Assembly (NCBI RefSeq): GCF_002885975.1
Contig: NZ_POSP01000004.1
Coordinates: 620,001 to 684,000 of the forward strand
DNA from: Paucibacter aquatile
GTDB lineage: Bacteria > Pseudomonadota > Gammaproteobacteria > Burkholderiales > Burkholderiaceae_C
Reading direction: 5' to 3'
Length of the DNA: 64,000 bases
In this document: positions 61,504 through 64,000 of the stretch, piece by piece
Layout of the letters: every line of letters begins with the position of its first letter
How positions within the stretch are numbered: the stretch's first letter is position 1
Notes under the pieces: generated by a model
The model's input: only the letters and a program-made list of their open reading frames with translations
The model's database searches: none
Told to the model about the DNA's origin: nothing
Made by a program: the position numbers and the translations under genes

Positions 61504-63104
61504 TGAGTCCGAACAGCCCGACGCCAGTGAAGCGCGGCGCGCCCGGCGGCGCAGGCTGGCCACGTGCGCTCGCGGGGCTTGTGCTGCTCTTGCTCGTGGT
61601 TTTGGGCCTGTACCACCAGACCGCCTGGGCCATGGTGCAAATCTGGAACCGCTCGGAGACCTTTGCACATGCTTTCACGGTGCCGCCAATTGCCTTGTGG
61701 TTGATTTGGCGACTCCGAGCCTCCATCGCCGTGCTTGAGCCGCGGCCGTCGCCCTGGTTCCTGTTGCCCATGGCAGCTTGCGGCCTGTTGTGGTTGCTCG
61801 GCGACTTGGCGGCCGTCAACGCGGCCACCCAGCTGGCCTTGGTGGGCATGTTGGTGTGCGCCGTACCGCTGTGCCTGGGGGCGGCGGTGGCGCGTGTGAT
61901 GGCCTTCCCGCTCGCTTTTTTCTTCTTCGCCGTACCCATCGGTGAGTTTCTGATGCCGCTGTTCATGAACTGGACGGCGGACTTCACGGTCAGCGCCCTG
62001 CGATTGAGCGGCATTCCGGTCTACCGCGAAGGTCTGCAGTTCGTGATCCCGAGCGGCAACTGGTCAGTGGTCGAAGCCTGCAGTGGCATCCGTTACCTGA
62101 TGGCTTCGGTCATGGTGGGCGCTTTGTTTGCCTACCTGAACTACCGTTCCCTCAAGCGGCGCGTGATCTTTGTGATCTTCGCCACGATGCTGCCGGTGGT
62201 GGCCAACTGGGTGCGAGCCTATCTGACCGTGTTGCTCGGCCATGTGTCCGGCAATGAATTGGCGACCGGGGCTGATCATTTGCTCTACGGCTGGGTGTTC
62301 TTCGGCATCATCATGCTGGCCATGTTCATGGTCGGTGGCCGTTGGGCCGAGGCCGATGCGCAAGGCCTTGACACACCACCGGCTGCGAACGGCGCGGCCT
62401 TGACCTCTCGGGCGCCTGCCGTTGGGTTGACAACCCTGGGTGCCGGCTTGCTCGTCTTGCTGGCGCCATTTGCCTGGTCCCAGCACCTCGCCGTACCAGC
62501 GAGTCAGACCGAGCTTCGTTTGGCACTGCCCACGGGGTCGTTGGGCGCTTGGACGTCGATGCCGGCCACAGCGCCGATGTTGAAGCCCGTGTTCCAGTCT
62601 CCTGCTGCGCAGGCGGCGGCTGTTTTCCGCAAGGGCAATCAAGAGCTGGGCGTGCACGTGGCCTACTACCGCCAGCAAAGCTACCGCAGCAAGCTGATCA
62701 GCTCGGTCAACACCTTGGTCGCCAGCGAGGACCGTCAATGGTCCGTGGTGTCGCAGGGGCGGCTTGACTTGCCTCAGGCCTCTTTGGCCGTGCGTCGCGT
62801 TGAACTGCTCAATCTGCGTGGCACGGACAGCCCGTGGCCGCGGCGCCTCGATGTCTGGCAGGTGTATTGGATCAATGGTGACCCCACCAGCCGTGACTGG
62901 CAGGCCAAGCTGCTGGCCCTTTGGCATCGCCTGATGGGCCGCGGTGACGATGCTGCCTCTTTGGTCTTTTACACAGACCGCGGAGATGAGGGGGCGGGTG
63001 AGGCTGTCCTGCGTGAGTTTGTGCAAGAGAATTGGGCCGCATTCGATGCGGCCCTGCGCAAGACCCGGGACGCGCAGGCCGCGGCACCAGCGGTGCCCGG
63101 CTGA
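61503..63104 (+). CDS. xrtA: Exosortase A fused to EpsI domain
   Basis: 533 aa. Membrane cysteine protease/transpeptidase for PEP-CTERM proteins. The N-terminal about 300 residues have around eight helices with the catalytic set: Cys193 in VVEACSGIRYLMAS, Arg238 in ANWVRAYLTVLLGHVSGN and His259 in GADHLLYGWVFFG. The periplasmic C-terminal region (about 330-520) matches EpsI (DUF3485): WTSMPATAPMLKPVFQSPAAQAAAVFRKGNQELGVHVAYYRQQSYRSKLISSVN. The XrtA-EpsI fusion is known in several betaproteobacteria. The start at 61503 overlaps the previous stop. It should cleave the PEP-CTERM protein encoded at 44.3 kb. Confidence 0.94.
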
Positions 63105-63157
63105 ATAGCTGTTTTTGAACGATCGACTTTGAGTTTTGGACTGACAAGGGAAACAAG

Positions 63158-64000
63158 ATGACGACCTTAGCGGTGATCGGCCTGGGCTATGTGGGCCTGC
63201 CTTTGGTGGTGGAGTTCGGCAAGCAGATCCGGACCATTGGTTTTGATATTTCGACCGCCAAGGTCGAGTCCTGCCAGCGTGGCGTCGACCCCTCGCGCGA
63301 GCTGACTGACGAGCAGGTGCAGGCGGCCACCCATGCGGTCTACACCGACAAGCCCGAGATGCTGGCCGAGGCTGACATCATCATCGTTGCTGTGCCCACG
63401 CCGGTGGACGAGGCCCACATTCCCGACTTCAAGCCCCTGATCGGCTCCAGCACCAGCGTCGGCCGCCACATGAAGAAGGGCGCCATCGTCGTGTACGAGA
63501 GCACCGTTTACCCCGGCGCCACCGAAGAGGTCTGCATCCCCGTGCTGGAACGCGAGTCGGGCCTCAAGTGGAAGCAGGATTTCTTCGTCGGCTACAGCCC
63601 TGAGCGCATCAATCCGGGCGACAAGGAGCACACGCTGACCAAGATCCTGAAGATCGTCTCCGGCGACACGCCCGAGACGCTCAACAAGGTGGCCGAGCTC
63701 TACGAGAAGATCATCATCCCCGGCGTGCACCGCGCCTCCAGCATCAAGGCCGCCGAGGCTGCCAAGGTGATCGAGAACACCCAGCGCGACCTGAACATCG
63801 CGCTGATGAACGAGCTGGCCATCATCTTCGACAAGATCGGCATCGACACCTCCGAGGTGCTGGCCGCGGCCGGCACCAAGTGGAACTTCCTGAAGTTCAA
63901 GCCGGGCCTGGTTGGCGGCCACTGCATCGGCGTGGACCCCTACTACCTGACCCACAAGGCCGACATGCTGGGCTACCACCCGCAAGTCATCCTGGCCGGC
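63158..64000 (+). CDS. UDP-N-acetylhexosamine 6-dehydrogenase, TviB/WbpA-like (3' end cut by window edge)
   Basis: First 281 codons. NAD site MTTLAVIGLGYVGLPLVVEFGKQIRTIGFDIS, then IIVAVPTPVDEAHIPDFKPLIGSSTSVGRHMKKGAIVVYESTVYPGATEEVCIPVLE, SPERINPGDKEHTLTKILKIVSGDTPET, KAAEAAKVIENTQRDLNIALMNELA and catalytic Cys256 in GLVGGHCIGVDPYYLTHKA. This pattern is that of Vi-antigen TviB and WbpA, which oxidise UDP-GlcNAc/GalNAc to the uronic acid. A ribosome site AAGGGAAAC lies just upstream. It is the second, unrelated sugar dehydrogenase in the locus. The C-terminal domain lies outside. Confidence 0.9.
   Translation, partial: MTTLAVIGLGYVGLPLVVEFGKQIRTIGFDISTAKVESCQRGVDPSRELTDEQVQAATHAVYTDKPEMLAEADIIIVAVPTPVDEAHIPDFKPLIGSSTSVGRHMKKGAIVVYESTVYPGATEEVCIPVLERESGLKWKQDFFVGYSPERINPGDKEHTLTKILKIVSGDTPETLNKVAELYEKIIIPGVHRASSIKAAEAAKVIENTQRDLNIALMNELAIIFDKIGIDTSEVLAAAGTKWNFLKFKPGLVGGHCIGVDPYYLTHKADMLGYHPQVILAG

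Overview
The window reads as a single stretch of chromosome from a GC-rich betaproteobacterium of the order Burkholderiales. Evidence for this is the gene order gyrA - serC - pheA - tyrA - aroA/cmk - rpsA - ihfB - lapA - lapB, the fused AroA-Cmk protein, a one-piece tmRNA with the tag ANDSTFALAA, and a complete-looking XrtA (exosortase A)/PEP-CTERM polysaccharide locus. A relative of Roseateles, Paucibacter, Rubrivivax or Leptothrix is my best guess, but that is inference. I see no rRNA, tRNA, CRISPR array, prophage or insertion sequence. Both edges cut genes: an outer-membrane transporter on the left and a nucleotide-sugar dehydrogenase on the right.

Region 1 (1-6.4 kb, minus strand) is a two-partner secretion operon: a 1,761-residue filamentous-haemagglutinin-type adhesin with MBG repeats and its TpsB translocator, joined by an ATGA overlap. 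Region 2 (6.6-21.4 kb) is mixed housekeeping: exonuclease I, an orphan periplasmic binding protein, a periplasmic-type ATP-dependent DNA ligase (LigE), a secreted cyclophilin, DNA polymerase III alpha, a patatin phospholipase, an OmpR/EnvZ-type two-component pair, a secreted intradiol-dioxygenase-like lipoprotein, a small helix-hairpin-helix protein and the lipid A flippase MsbA. Region 3 (21.4-27.3 kb) is lipopolysaccharide-related: four glycosyltransferase-type genes, then lapB and lapA. Region 4 (27.0-38.1 kb, minus strand) is the conserved aromatic/serine/translation/gyrase block. Region 5 (38.3-41.0 kb) holds an OmpA-like protein, ubiG, gph and ssrA.

Region 6 (41.3-64 kb) is the exopolysaccharide and protein-sorting locus: PrsT, a PEP-CTERM substrate with a sigma-54 promoter and a consensus IHF site, a divergent nitroreductase/ThiF pair, then a run of co-directional genes. 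These encode an export lipoprotein, a chain-length regulator, a tyrosine autokinase, an outer-membrane protein, an ExeA-like ATPase, a polysaccharide deacetylase, a FemAB-like protein, two glycosyltransferases, an asparagine-synthase-like amidotransferase, an AlgD-like dehydrogenase, exosortase A fused to EpsI, and a TviB/WbpA-like dehydrogenase. Together they should make and export an acidic, probably amidated polysaccharide, and cut and anchor PEP-CTERM proteins at the same surface. The initiating sugar transferase and the PrsK/PrsR regulators are not in view.

The least explained signals are non-coding. The first is two exact-period (71 bp) tandem units between rpsA and ihfB, each folding into two hairpins with partly compensating arm changes, followed by an intrinsic terminator only 35 nt from the ihfB start. 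The second is the upstream region of the PEP-CTERM gene (T7G12 tract, IHF site, sigma-54 promoter). The third is a 10-bp inverted repeat in the rpsA leader.
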